The notes under the pieces were generated by a model, which was not told the origin of the DNA, did not search any database, and was given only the letters and a program-made list of their open reading frames with translations. From Portulaca oleracea (taxonomy: Eukaryota > Streptophyta > Magnoliopsida > Caryophyllales > Portulacaceae), in NCBI GenBank assembly GCA_029582165.1, contig CM055882.1:21610867-21674866 (forward strand): a DNA stretch of 64,000 nt, in the 5' to 3' direction. Below, piece by piece: positions 46,564 to 57,041 of the stretch (its first letter is position 1; each line of letters begins with the position of its first letter). The position numbers and the translations under genes were made by a program.

Positions 46564-46585
46564 ATATATATAATATATATATATG
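46519..46585 (+). repeat. AT microsatellite
   Basis: Interrupted (AT)n of about 65 bp at the putative Helitron 5' end. Confidence 0.9.
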
Positions 46586-47499
46586 ATTGATCATAAATAA
46601 ATCTATAACATTGATAATAGATTAATCCATAATCAGTAATATATATAAAGATTAATAACCTAATAATTTTTTTTGATGAACAATAACCTAATAATTATAT
46701 ATAAGTATATATTGATCATAGGATTTTGAATTAATCTTAAATGTTTATTGGATTGTTTGTAAGGTATTAATGTGACTTAACCATCATATATCATTATTGA
46801 AGTTGCCATATCGGAATTAAACGGATCAGTCTTTGAGTTATACATCCGTGTATACATTGATATAAGTATATATTGATATATCACTTTTGTTTGAAAAGAA
46901 TTGATGTGTTATCAGTATTTGTATAACTCTTGTTCAAAGTTCGATTTAAGTCAGATCAGTCTTTGAGTTGGGTTAGTCAGGTTGGAACTCACATGACTCT
47001 TGACACAAACTTGATCCGAGCACTACTTTGGGTTGAAGTTCCTTGACTCTCATCCTTGTCCTACGGATTTTGAGTTGAGTCATTAGGTTTACCAATCCTA
47101 ATATCTGAAATTTAATATTTACTGCTTCATTCATTTTAATTGAAAAAAAATCCAAAAATTTTAAACTTCTAGCGCATTTATCTATAAAAAAATTCAAAAA
47201 AAAAAAAAGAAAAACTGATGTTAAGGATCTAAATTATTATAAACAACAAACATTTCAACTAATTGTTTAACGAAAATTATGTTGTATATCTCTATCAGTC
47301 AACATGTCGGCACCTCTGACCCAAACGCGACCCTAGTTAGATCAAATCGAGTCAAGTAAAAAATAACCCTGACTCGAAAATTTTGGAATCAAGCGGAGAT
47401 CAGGTCTTAAATGCGAATTGCGAAGACATTTTGGATATCAACTGCGAAATTGCAATTATTAGAAACAATGAGGCAGTCGATATTGGGTTTATTTTATAA
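46586..47499. other. AT-rich intergenic sequence
   Basis: No gene recognised. A short duplication of 'GATCAGTCTTTGAGTT' occurs near 46826 and 46957. Confidence 0.4.
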
Positions 47500-47528
47500 C
47501 TAGTCCTTGTACCCGTGCAATGCACAGG
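47500..47528 (-). mobile_element. Helitron 3' terminus
   Basis: The minus strand reads hairpin CCTGTGCATTGCACGGG, then TACAAGGACTAG followed by T. The body would extend to the right; I cannot place its 5' end. Confidence 0.65.
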
Positions 47529-47924
47529 TTTATTTTGTCTTATTTATTATTTTTTATTTGTTTAAAAATTGTTGTCCCTTACTTTGTTCAATGTTCGAAT
47601 TTAAGTGGTGTTATGAAATTTGAAATGATTTTCAATATCTTATTATAATTTGCCTAACACAATTTAGAAATGTTTAGTAAATCAAAAGTTACTTGTACTA
47701 AAGCATTGAATAATTTTCAACTTAATATATTTTCCTGAAATTTTCATTTTTATTGTATTATGCTTATTGTTTGTTGTTGTTGTAGTCTGGACTATTCGTG
47801 CTTTCCCTACAGTTATATCAAATAAATCCATTGTGTTTTTCTTTGTATTGCCAATTTCAATCATTTCATTGATTTTATTGTAATATAGTGGCAATCATAT
47901 GTTATTGGTTTTTTAAGCGGATCG

Positions 47925-48227
47925 ATTTCAGATTGGTCGACTGGAAAGCTTAAGTGTTTATTTTTTGCAAGTAGAATAACACTCATTCAAGCCACAGTCA
48001 TCCAGGCATATACAATGCAAACCGTAAAGGTTTCATGGTCGATTTGGAAGAAATCGACCAAAGAATCAAAAAATTCCTTTGAGGCAAATTAAATGGTGAA
48101 CGAAAAATTCATTAGCCAACTAGAGGCTTGTGACTAAACAAACCTAAAGCCGTTGGAGGGCTTAAACTTCATGCAATGAGGGAGTTAAACTTGGCATACC
48201 TTACAATATTAGGATGGAGATTCTTGT
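47925..48227 (+). pseudogene. LINE-2 fragment, RT thumb region (left part)
   Basis: Plus-strand similarity to the LINE RT thumb and linker: SRITLIQATV, TMQTVKV, then KLHAMRELNLAYLTILGWRFL, with stops and indels. It is cut by the MULE-like element and continues at 50848. It resembles the same region of the LINE at the window start but is a different, oppositely oriented copy. Confidence 0.75.
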
Positions 48228-48307
48228 AAAATAAAACAAAAAAATTGTTAGGAGGTACCCTCTGTTTTGCGAAAACTATTTTTGGGGACCGTATTATTGA
48301 AAATTAT

Positions 48308-48549
48308 ACTATCTCTGTCTCATTTTATTTGTCCATTTACTTGACTTGAGAAAACCAATGTGTATTGGAAATTGAGGTGAAAACTTTGTAATTTACCCAA
48401 ACTACCCCTACTTTAATTGAAGATAATAGTTGTTGAAATTGTAAAAAGTGATAAATTAATCTATTAATTAGGGGTAGAAAAGAAATTACAATTGTTGAGG
48501 GAACAACGAAGTTAGGTAAAAGGACAAATATTTTGGGACGGAAGTAGTA
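48308..48549. mobile_element. Stowaway-type MITE inside the left terminal repeat
   Basis: 242 bp. CTATCTCTGTCTCATTTTAT faces the inverse of AATATTTTGGGACGGAAGTAG, with TA at both ends. Removing it restores AATTATAATTGGGTGA, as in the right terminal repeat. Confidence 0.85.
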
Positions 48550-49242
48550 ATTGGGTGAACAATGTTTTTAATTATCTATTATTTTGGGACAAACTTGCCA
48601 GAACTTATCGGAATATGGCGAAATTTATCAATTTACAAATTTGTCTTTGTAATTAAATGTTAAATTTACTGACATACCCTTGTATCTTAGCATCCGAGAT
48701 GTATTTGACAAAGCTACTTCCTGAATCCTGAGGAACTCGGAAAGCCTGTTATTTCTACCCACCACCATCTTCCTTTGAAGTTTTTTTTCGTTTGTTTCTG
48801 GACTGTATTTGAAAGAGCTGTATTTGACAAAGATGTATTTGATAGAGATTTCGGTTGAAGCCATTACATAGAATGAATCAGCTCAAATTGTACCCAAGAA
48901 GAACGTCAATCATGATTGTCTGTTTTTTGTCTTGCACCCACTGTTGAAGCCATTGCACTTGGTTGCTAATATTATTCAAATCTCAAGAGTAAGTGTCAAA
49001 TAGCACAGACCAAAAGGTCCTTGAAGAACCGCTAGATACAATATAGGAGCCTTCACCCTACTTCTCCTCTTTAGAATACTATGAGTCTATGACATAGAAG
49101 ACACCCACTTTAAAACAATTTCTAGCTAAAACCATGAACCTACTTGTTTGCTAGAATTTCTTTTCAACTTTGCATTCAACCTCTACCACTTTTTCGTCCA
49201 ATTGGATGCCAAGATCTTGTCTTTGTATCTCCCTCATCCAGC

Positions 49243-50207
49243 TGTAGGAGGCAAAAATTTGTCGACCAATTAAAAAATGACACGTAGAAATTAACTTGAA
49301 TTTATTTGGTCAATTATTATACGCCACGTGTTAAATTAATTACGGCGGTCCATTTAATAGAACTTTAAATGGGAATGCATCCCGGCCAATAATATCATCA
49401 CACGTGTCAAAGATGATGCAGAAAATATTAATTATTTCTTTATTTAAAGTTAAAGGAATAATTAATTAACTTGGGCCCAAGCCCAAAGTCCAACTCAAAC
49501 CCTTATGCCTCCAGAGCTTATAAATAGAGATCATCTCTCTCATTTTCAACACACTCTGCAGTCTACCCCGACGACATTCGGCATTCAGCACTACAGAGGC
49601 TTCAGAAGATCAAACTGCCAGCAGTCTCCAGCTACCAAGCGCCAAGGATCAAAGTCTGCAAAAGCTCAAGATCGAGTCTCCAAGCCTCTACCGTGTCAAG
49701 ATCAAGAACTGCTTCAAAGTTATTCAGCAAGACCGGCGAAGCCTTCAGAAGATTGAACTACAAGCAACATCCAGCTATCAAGCGCCAAGGACCAGCGCCT
49801 GCTAGTTCAATAACTTTTGTTCTTCACATCAAAGACTGCAGTCATCTTCCTCGTCTAGTTCATCGATCGAGATCAAGCACTCAAGCCCTCGCATCCAAGA
49901 ACTTGAAGAACTGCAACCAACAGTCAACCTTCGAGCAAGCCTCCAGCTACCAAGCACTAAAGAGATCAACGCTCAAGAACTGCAGCTCAAGAACTGCGAT
50001 AGAGTTCTTCAGCTAAACCTACATTCGAGATCGAGATCAAGCGTCCACGCCCTCGGCTCATTCAAATTTTAGGAGATTGAATCAGAGGACTACTTTATTG
50101 TATTTAATACAGAGATTGTACCCTCATACATTCAAAAATTAATACAAATTGATTTATTTCTCAATTTCCTGTCTTTATTTATTTCAGGCTCGAAATTTGT
50201 GTTTACA
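49243..50207. mobile_element. Solo LTR
   Basis: 965 bp, TGTAGGAGGC...GTGTTTACA, flanked by CCAGC on both sides (49238-49242 and 50208-50212). TATAAATA at 49520-49527 points to the plus strand. Short open frames inside are not recognised. Confidence 0.85.
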
Positions 50208-50847
50208 CCAGCCCATGCTTTGATTTCCCCCAAATTGGATAATCCAACATTAATGATTTCCCCTACCTAAATTGAATGATCTTCAATTTCTAGAACCAAA
50301 GAAGAAAAAAACCAAGAACATTGAAAAAAATTGAAATATTACCTCAAAAATTCGAAAATTTCAACATCCTACAGAATTCAAAAGTTGAAAATGAATTCTC
50401 TAATTTGGCAAATTTCAGCAGCCTGAATATAATTTCAGCAACCTTCAACATCAGGAAGGACATAGAGACAAGGGACTACATCATGACATGGGAAATCAGG
50501 GACAACAACTCAGATGCAAGATGGGACGAAGGGAAAGACGAGATGGACAGAGCTCAGATGAGTTAGAGATACGAGCGAAGCATAAGACCGATTTCCATTC
50601 CTATAGAATGCTATGCCAAAAAAAGGTTAATCTTAATCAGCAAAAATAATTCCAAATGTAATTGTGTAACCCGAGGTCAGTCACTTTACACATTTCACCA
50701 AATTTCGACAAGTTTCGACGAATTTGTCCCCAATTAATAGATTCTTAAAAACATTGATCACCCAATTATAATTTTTAATAATATGGTCTCCAAAAAATAG
50801 TTTTCGTAAAATAGAGGGTACCTTCAAACAATTTTTTGAAAATAAAA

Positions 50848-51000
50848 ATGATTTATGGCCTTATGGGTGCAAGTTTTGGAAAGGAAATATTGCAAGAGCA
50901 AAATAACTATGGAAGTTAGGTATTACACCCTTATTTAAAGCATCCAAAACTTGGAGTGGTATTATGAGCGTCGAAAACACTCTCACCCGACGAAGTGCTT
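50848..51000 (+). pseudogene. LINE-2 fragment (middle part)
   Basis: Continues the LINE after the MULE-like element with W-rich sequence and KASKTWSGIMSVENTL, the segment that leads into the zf-RVT region. Confidence 0.6.
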
Positions 51001-51744
51001 AAAGGGAATCATTTAGAAGTTTTTGATGCCCTTAGTTTGACTTATATGAAAGTCAAGGTCAAAGCAAAATCAACAATGCAATCATCACAGCCTGTTGCCA
51101 AGCGCAGTGTAGTTCCATCTAGACAGTGTGGAGAAGGAAAGTGCCATGGACGAAAGTAGGATTTCCATAACAATTCTTGAAGCTTCAGAGTTTGCAATTG
51201 ACTGCAACATTACTCCGAGGTCTAAAAAGACTCTCGATAAGCTTCGCCCCTTACCAAGCATTCGCAAAAGGGGCAGGGCTATCTTCTCAGGTAAGACTAA
51301 ACTTCGATGCAGGAAACAGGGTAGAATGGTCCACAACCACAACAATCTTGGGAAGGGATCTACCTACTCGCATTTGCAGGAGGACAAGAAGACTTTCAAG
51401 TGGAAGAGGTCTCGGACATGATTTACACACATTCATAGGCAGGACTTGAAAAGTAGAAAGAGAAAGGCTATTTTGAAACCAGTGGCTTAGTACCAATTTC
51501 ATGTCAACAAGAAGGTCAAGCCAACAAGTTGTGAATTGGAAGCAATCGAGCCTAAATACAATATGGGGATGGTGCAGAAAGTTGATCGGTAAATGGGTCC
51601 ACAGGCGCGTGGCTTAGCGAAACAAGCAAAACAGCGGAGCTATGATGGGCCATTAGATTTATGTTCTTGTTTAAGTTTCTTTCTGTTTAGTTAGTAATAA
51701 TCGTGGTTATGTTGTTGTGTTGTAAAAAAAAAAAAGCCTCTTTC
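51001..51744. other. Unidentified insert in LINE-2, ending in an A run
   Basis: It separates ENTL from the GDEKSTFFWLDKW continuation. It ends TTGTTGTGTTGT followed by A12 (51723-51734), like a retroposed copy on the plus strand. Open frames of 90-97 codons (51128-51449) have no domain I recognise. Confidence 0.45.
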
Positions 51745-52160
51745 ACAGCAAGTACGAATATGGCAATTGGAGATGAGAAAAGTACTTTTTTGGCTCGATA
51801 AGTGGGCCGATAGCCAACCTTTGATAAACTCAACTATTTCCATGCACACAAACTGTAAGTGAATGCTGGGTTTTGGGACTTCTAGGATTGAGAACATAGG
51901 TGGCGATAGGTTGAGTTCGCTGCCCAGCTTCCCAATTGCATGCTCTAAAAAATTGTCCCCGTGGATATTTTTGAAGAAGCCATAGCAGATAATCTCACTT
52001 GGACGGATTCAATAAGCAGCAAGTTCAACTTGAGCACGAGGTTGACAATTATCCGAGGATCGGAGGTGGAAGAAGCCACCATGGAATGCTTATGCATCTG
52101 GCATTTGCACATACCCCAAAAGAGTTCCAGTGTTTTTTGTAGCTTGTTTGGCATAATCGA
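51745..52160 (+). pseudogene. LINE-2 fragment, zf-RVT region (right part)
   Basis: GDEKSTFFWLDKWADSQPLI and later IWHLHIPQKS are typical of the region after LINE RT. Stops are frequent. Confidence 0.65.
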
Positions 52161-53132
52161 CTGATGACCCACAAGAATCGAGCCCATTGAACCCTCACTG
52201 AAAGCAATGACTATCACCATTTTATGGCGGCACAGAGAACCTTAGCCATTTTTTCTGTAGATTAAGGTCGTCAAAGTACATACCAAAGTCGAGGTGGAAG
52301 GGCTAACTCATCAGGTGATGCAACGACCTTTCAAAAAGTCTAGTTCTTAGATGGGCTCACACAAAATAATCAAAATGACAGGGTTCTAATGGCCTCAACG
52401 GTGGTCTTGTGGCAGATGTGACCGGAGAAACTACAAGGTTTCTGGTCAAGATTCCTCTATCCGGTTGGACAAAAGTTAAGATACACACTAGCTGAAACCG
52501 AGTCACAATACCTCCATTAGGGGAGCCCGATGCTAGGGTGGTTCCAACTTTACCCAGATTGCGCTGCTATATAAAAGTGATCAATTCTAGATTCAAAACC
52601 TAGAACCTAAGTAGAACCTATCAAATTAGGTCCAATTCACTTAACCAGTCAAACAAAGGTTCTAAAAACTCCAAAACCTATCAATTAGGTCCAATTCAAG
52701 TATCGGCACAAAATTTGAAAATTTAATGAAAATTTATACATGTTATATGGCTTACATTATTTCTGTAGTTAAGTTGTAAGATTTATTGAAACTTAATTTT
52801 TTATTAAAACTATTCGTAATTTTTGTATCATTTGTTTTCATAAATCCAACTTGAAAGAAAATTTTAAATTTTGGGTTTGTTTGAGATTGCCACAAGGTAG
52901 ACAATGTAAAAATGTATGAAGTAATAGCACATTAAACTTTATTTTATTGTAAATGTTATTTATAACACAGTAGAAATTTTTAAAAAAACTCCCAAAAAAT
53001 GCCAGAATTTGCTTTTGTTTCTAACATAATTTGATCGTGATTGTGAATTCAATTATTAATTATGCATTGTAAATTAAAAATCACGAGAGACAAATTTTCA
53101 TATAGAATTTGCTGCAAGAGATGGACTTGAGG
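52161..53132. other. Intergenic, possibly LINE remnants at the left
   Basis: No gene recognised. Confidence 0.3.
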
Positions 53133-53258
53133 CTATGTAGGAATATCTGAATGCATAAACCATTATAAATGGAAAATGACATAATCTCAATTACACATCC
53201 TTTTTGGCAACGTACAGCGTTGAAAACGCCATTGATGGGGCATATCAGAGACTCTAAT
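53133..53258 (-). ncRNA. H/ACA snoRNA candidate, downstream copy
   Basis: Homologous to the candidate at 54522-54650. The minus strand ends CCTACATAG, with ACA three bases before the end. The 3' hairpin (TCATTTTCCATT/AATGGTTTATGC) is weaker than in the other copy, so it may be a decayed duplicate. Confidence 0.5.
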
Positions 53259-54164
53259 TTAATGCCTTACAGATTTCCCATAATTCAACAAAGCTCCTTA
53301 CAACATGGGATAAGCAAATAATACGAAACAGCTGACATTTACTTGACAATTTTGTTCCCAAGTTTACATGCCAGTAAACCACTGCTAAAAATCACAAGAT
53401 ACAATGGAGAAATTACAACAGTACCCGTTGAAATATCGATCACAATTGGGATCAAACTAAATTCACAACAAGCATAAATTCAAATACTATAAAAGAGAAA
53501 TATGTTATTGGAATATTCAATGAACTTATTCAACATCAAAGTAGATTTTATTCCTTTATTCTGTGTGATTGATTAACCAATAACCAGATCTCAATACAGT
53601 CACCACCACAACACTTACGCCTAAACACGCCATTTTTTCATCATTTATTACTCCTATATCATATCACACTGGCCCTATTCTTTGGATGAGCTAAAATCAA
53701 GTTTAAATGGATTGAATTGGATAAGTTAAAATTCGTTTTTGGGAAATTTTCGTTATAGAGAGGCTGTTTTTTTGAAAATTGTTTAAAGTTTGAATTTGAT
53801 TGGATTGATTAGAGATACCAATCCAAAGAACAGGGCCTAATAAACACGAAAATGAATAGATCACTTTACCTATAACCAACCATCAAATTAACCATAACCA
53901 GAACCACTGCTAACCATCAACGACAAACAACAGGGTCTAAACCAGACTCATTCCAGACCATTCATGCAACCTTCACTGACATCAATATATGACCGCTTAA
54001 CAGGACTAAAACGCAAGTTTACTTGGTCAACTTCATCAACTTCCTCTCCCAACATAAACGAACATAGCACGACCTAGAAAAGAACATACATGAAAACACA
54101 CATTCCAAGTAAAAATGTTTTTAAACAATAGTACAATTCAACACAATATTGAATTTTAAGAGAC
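53259..54164. other. Spacer within the snoRNA cluster
   Basis: No C/D or H/ACA signature found. Confidence 0.4.
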
Positions 54165-54255
54165 GGATCAGAATTCTGGCTTGGTTTCTCATTAAATGAG
54201 AAAAGTAGCTCAGTATGTTCAGCTTCGATCATCTGGGGAAATAATCATCACCTCC
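54165..54255 (-). ncRNA. Box C/D snoRNA candidate (copy 2 of a pair)
   Basis: The minus strand has C box GTGATGA, D' CTGA (in CATACTGAGC), a C'-like AATGAGA, D box CTGA and a closing GGA...TCC stem. 91 nt, about 90% identical to its neighbour at 54333-54423. Confidence 0.75.
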
Positions 54256-54332
54256 ATCTCAACACTTGCAACACAATCAAGAATAATAATAACATTCATC
54301 AATCAAAAACTATCATAAATCATAAGAAAGAC

Positions 54333-54423
54333 GGATCAGAATTCTGGCTTGGATTCTCATTAAATGAGAAAGTTAGCTCAGCATGTTCAACTTCGATCAT
54401 CTGGGGAAATAATCATCATATCC
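54333..54423 (-). ncRNA. Box C/D snoRNA candidate (copy 1 of a pair)
   Basis: The minus strand has stem GGAT, C box ATGATGA, D' CTGA, a C'-like AATGAGA, D box CTGA and stem ATCC. 91 nt. Conservation of all boxes between the two copies, with changes elsewhere, supports function. Target not assigned. Confidence 0.8.
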
Positions 54424-54521
54424 ATCCTTCCTTTCAATTTCATTCTTAAAATAAAACAAACTAGTTTTTCAAAAACAATCTGGAAGGAATTTGCTGCAGA
54501 TAAAGGAGAGAAATCGAAACC

Positions 54522-54650
54522 AAATGTGGGAACATCTGAATGCATTAGCCATTGCAAATTAAATGGTAAATGCCAGAATCTCAATTCCACATCATTTTTG
54601 GCAACGTACAACGCTAAAAACGCCATTGACAAGGCGCATCAGAGACTCTA
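54522..54650 (-). ncRNA. H/ACA snoRNA candidate, upstream copy
   Basis: The minus strand has a 5' hairpin around GGCG...GTTGCC, an H-box-like AAATGA hinge and a 3' hairpin with upper stem GCATTTACCATT/AATGGCTAATGC. An internal pocket and a GGAA...TTCC lower stem follow, then ACA three bases from the end. Pseudouridine target not assigned. Confidence 0.7.
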
Positions 54651-55014
54651 ATTTATTGCCGTATACACATCTCCAAAACATAAACAAACTCCTTCCACTT
54701 TAAACTTGAAACATTTAATAGAAATTGTGAAGGAGTCAGAGAAATTAATAGACATCAATGTAAGCTCTTGGGCTTCTCAGAGTTTGATGGTATAAAATTA
54801 CAACATCATCGCTAAATTAAACCATAACTCAACAAATACAAAAAAAATTTGAACATAAGAAAATTTATCAAACTGGCCTCATAATAAGGCTAAATAGTAT
54901 CATCAAGGTATCAGATGGTACGGACAATTTATAATATCATAGGCCACAAAACAATTGTTTCAAATAACGAAAATTCTGAAATTCTGCTCAGAAAATAGGA
55001 AGATTTATCTCACA

Positions 55015-55082
55015 GGTAGATTCAGACGAATCTTGCCTCTGAAGTCTGACATGTGCATTATTCCGTAAATCATCAATGCAGA
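55015..55082 (-). ncRNA. Box C/D snoRNA candidate with a 25S rRNA guide
   Basis: The minus strand has C box TTGATGA and D box CTGA with a short imperfect stem. The guide CACATGTCAGACT upstream of a D'-like CAGA is complementary to AGTCTGACATGTG of plant 25S rRNA as I recall it. Confidence 0.65.
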
Positions 55083-55137
55083 AGTAAAGCACATATATTT
55101 CAAATCAAATCTGAAAAAAAGGGATATTCAATAGAAT

Positions 55138-55221
55138 GCAGCTCTCAGTTAAAAAAAATCAACAATTTGTAGATTCAGTATAGTGTATATCGCCAGAAAA
55201 GCAAACATATCATTGAGCTGC
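55138..55221 (-). ncRNA. Box C/D snoRNA candidate with a 7-bp closing stem
   Basis: The stem GCAGCTC/GAGCTGC is perfect. C box ATGATAT is one base off the consensus; D' CTGA and D CTGA are present. 84 nt. The guide before D' is GATATACACTATA; target not assigned. Confidence 0.7.
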
Positions 55222-55270
55222 ATATGCGCAAATAAAATCTGGTTCAATAAAAAAAAATCGTGTATATGAA

Positions 55271-55350
55271 GTGAGATCAGAGGTTGGTTAATTGGTATCG
55301 GTCACGGAAAATTCAGAAACACGGACCAATTGGTAATCATCATTTCTCAC
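55271..55350 (-). ncRNA. Box C/D snoRNA candidate with a 25S rRNA guide
   Basis: Perfect closing stem GTGAGA/TCTCAC, C box ATGATGA, D' CTGA, D CTGA, 80 nt. The D' guide TTGGTCCGTGTTT is complementary to AAACACGGACCAA of plant 25S rRNA as I recall it, so it should direct 2'-O-methylation there. Confidence 0.85.
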
Positions 55351-55429
55351 AAATTTGAAAGACGAACAGAGGATTTGTAAATAAATATATGATTTTCGGT
55401 TATGAAAAGGGATTGGAAGATGAGAAAGC

Positions 55430-55511
55430 AATCATCAGAGACTTAAATACAAGAGAATCATGGAGAAAGAGCCTCTATCATATTGTTGCAGTTTATCCTC
55501 ATCAAATGATT
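55430..55511 (-). ncRNA. Box C/D snoRNA candidate, first in the cluster
   Basis: Stem AATCA/TGATT, C box TTGATGA, D box CTGA, 82 nt. Guide before D is CTTGTATTTAAGTCT; target not assigned. Confidence 0.65.
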
Positions 55512-55639
55512 ACTTTCTTCATCGATTGACAGCAAAACAAAGAAAGTTACCCAGCAACTGAAGAAACAAAATCAATGAATCAAGAAAAGTAGGGGTTAAG
55601 CGGACGACAAAGAAGAAGGTAAGAGAGGAATACCTACTT

Positions 55640-55730
55640 GAAGAAGACAATGAATTCAGAATAGTAGAGATTTGTTATTTAAAAGAGTGATAAGGAGACG
55701 GTGCAGATGAAAACCCTAACAAGTTTTAAT
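55640..55730 (-). promoter_or_regulatory. snoRNA cluster promoter (telo-box and TATA-like)
   Basis: The telo-box AAACCCTAA lies at 55711-55719. A TATA-like TTTTAAATAAC on the minus strand lies at 55675-55685, about 35 bp nearer the cluster. Telo-boxes are common in promoters of plant snoRNA and ribosome-related genes. The transcript would start near 55650. Confidence 0.6.
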
Positions 55731-55739
55731 ATTATTAAT

Positions 55740-56500
55740 AGAATTGTATATGCGGTGCGATGCAATGCATGGAACATTCTTCAACATTTATATGTAATTT
55801 GTTTTTGGAGTAATTTTATAACAATTATCATTAAATTAATAATTAAAAATTAATAAAAAAATAATTATATAACAGTTGCACTATCATTATTGGTAAATAA
55901 TACAAAAATCTATATGTATTTTTAATATTGTCTTAGTTACATATAATAAATGATAATAGTATTTTTTTTTATTAGTTCATTTGAATAAATGTAAGCAACT
56001 CTATAATCCCTTCGAATCTTTCTCAATAACATGCAAAAAAGTATTTAATTTTAAACATAGGAATAAATGATTAAGATCATACAAACTATGTCTATACATT
56101 ATAAACATAATGTTATTGGAAACTTATTTTCATAAATAAATATAAATTTTTTATAAAATTAATTAAAATAAAAAAGTTTAGAGAATTATAAATCATTTAT
56201 ATTTAGTAGTAAATAATTAATAATTCCAAATTAGAAAGTAATTGTGATTCTAAATTTTAGCATATATCAACAATCACAACATCAATCAAAACAAAGTTTC
56301 ATTATTTTTTAATAACAAAGAGATATTATTTTCCATTTTTTATCGTAATGTTAATAATTTCTTTTCTTTATTTAGTTATTAAATAAAACATAGAAAAATA
56401 GTATAGGTTAATATAGGTTTTCTGTGGGAAAAGGACATTATAGTCAATCTCTGTCAAAAATTAAGGGTATTTTGGTCAGTCTACATAATCAATTCTTGAA
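55740..56500. other. AT-rich intergenic sequence
   Basis: No gene or repeat recognised. Confidence 0.4.
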
Positions 56501-57041
56501 GCGAGCGAGGACGAAACATGCTGGAAAAACTCGTGGTGATTTGTGGGGCCAGTCACCAATCCTTGAAGCGGTTATCAGTAAGGTACGCGACCCGGGAGGG
56601 GCCGAGGCGTTACAGATGGTTTCAGAGTCGACCCATGACCGTGAGCTGCGCCAGTGGACGGGAGATCCATGGGTAGTCACCTAGCGGGGAAAAGATTCTG
56701 GAGAGGATTTGTGGCACAACGAGGATGTTGTGCGCTTAAGTGGGGGTGACTATAACACCCCGGATATATGGTTAAGTGTGGCTTAAAAGGATTGAAATGA
56801 CTACTTGTACCACCAAGGTGCACCTTCTTTTATGGTAGCTCATTCGTCGGGAACCTCTCAGTTAAGCGTGCTTGGCTGGGAGTAATCTCAAGATAGGTGA
56901 TCTCCTGGGAAGGTTTCTCATGCAACGTGTGAGCGAGGATGAAACACGCTGGAAACACTCGTGGTGATTTGTGGGGCCAGTCACCGATCCTTAGAGCAGT
57001 TATCGGTAATGTCCGCGGATCGGGAGGGGTCGGGCGTTACA
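56501..57041 (+). mobile_element. Cassandra retrotransposon (TRIM with 5S rRNA-like LTR), 5' LTR truncated
   Basis: The right LTR (56751-57041, TATAACACCCC...GGGCGTTACA) carries a 5S rRNA-like segment at about 56848-56930 (CAGTTAAGCGTGCTTGG, GGTGATCTCCTGGGA). The end of the left LTR (56501-56614) matches its last 110 bp. Between them are a Met primer site with two changes (TGGTTTCAGAGT, 56617-56628) and the polypurine AAGTGGGGGTGAC. A 136-bp non-coding interior plus 5S sequence in the LTR defines Cassandra. Confidence 0.9.
56848..56930 (+). other. 5S rRNA-like segment in the Cassandra LTR
   Basis: It includes the 5S internal promoter region AGTTAAGCGTGCTTGG (56860-56875). Several bases differ from plant 5S rRNA, so it is not a standard 5S gene. 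Confidence 0.85.

Larger units (their letters stand above)
48237..50838. mobile_element. Non-autonomous MULE-like element with long terminal inverted repeats
   Basis: The 9-bp duplicate AAAATAAAA lies at 48228-48236 and 50839-50847. Terminal inverted repeats of at least 150 bp begin CAAAAAA, then TTGTT and GGTACCCTCT, and continue CGAAAACTATTTTT, AATTGGGTGA and CAATGTTTTTAA. A MITE sits in the left repeat and a solo LTR in the middle; without them the element is about 1.4 kb. No transposase is seen. Confidence 0.8.

Noticed and set aside
55740..55780. Helitron 3' end (GCGGTGCGATGCAATGCATGG)
   Set aside because: The hairpin is poor and no CTRR-T end follows.
56424..56684. 86-codon protein
   Set aside because: The frame crosses a Cassandra LTR end and primer site, so it is non-coding.
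56848..56930. Functional 5S rRNA gene
   Set aside because: The segment diverges from 5S rRNA at many bases and lies in a Cassandra LTR.
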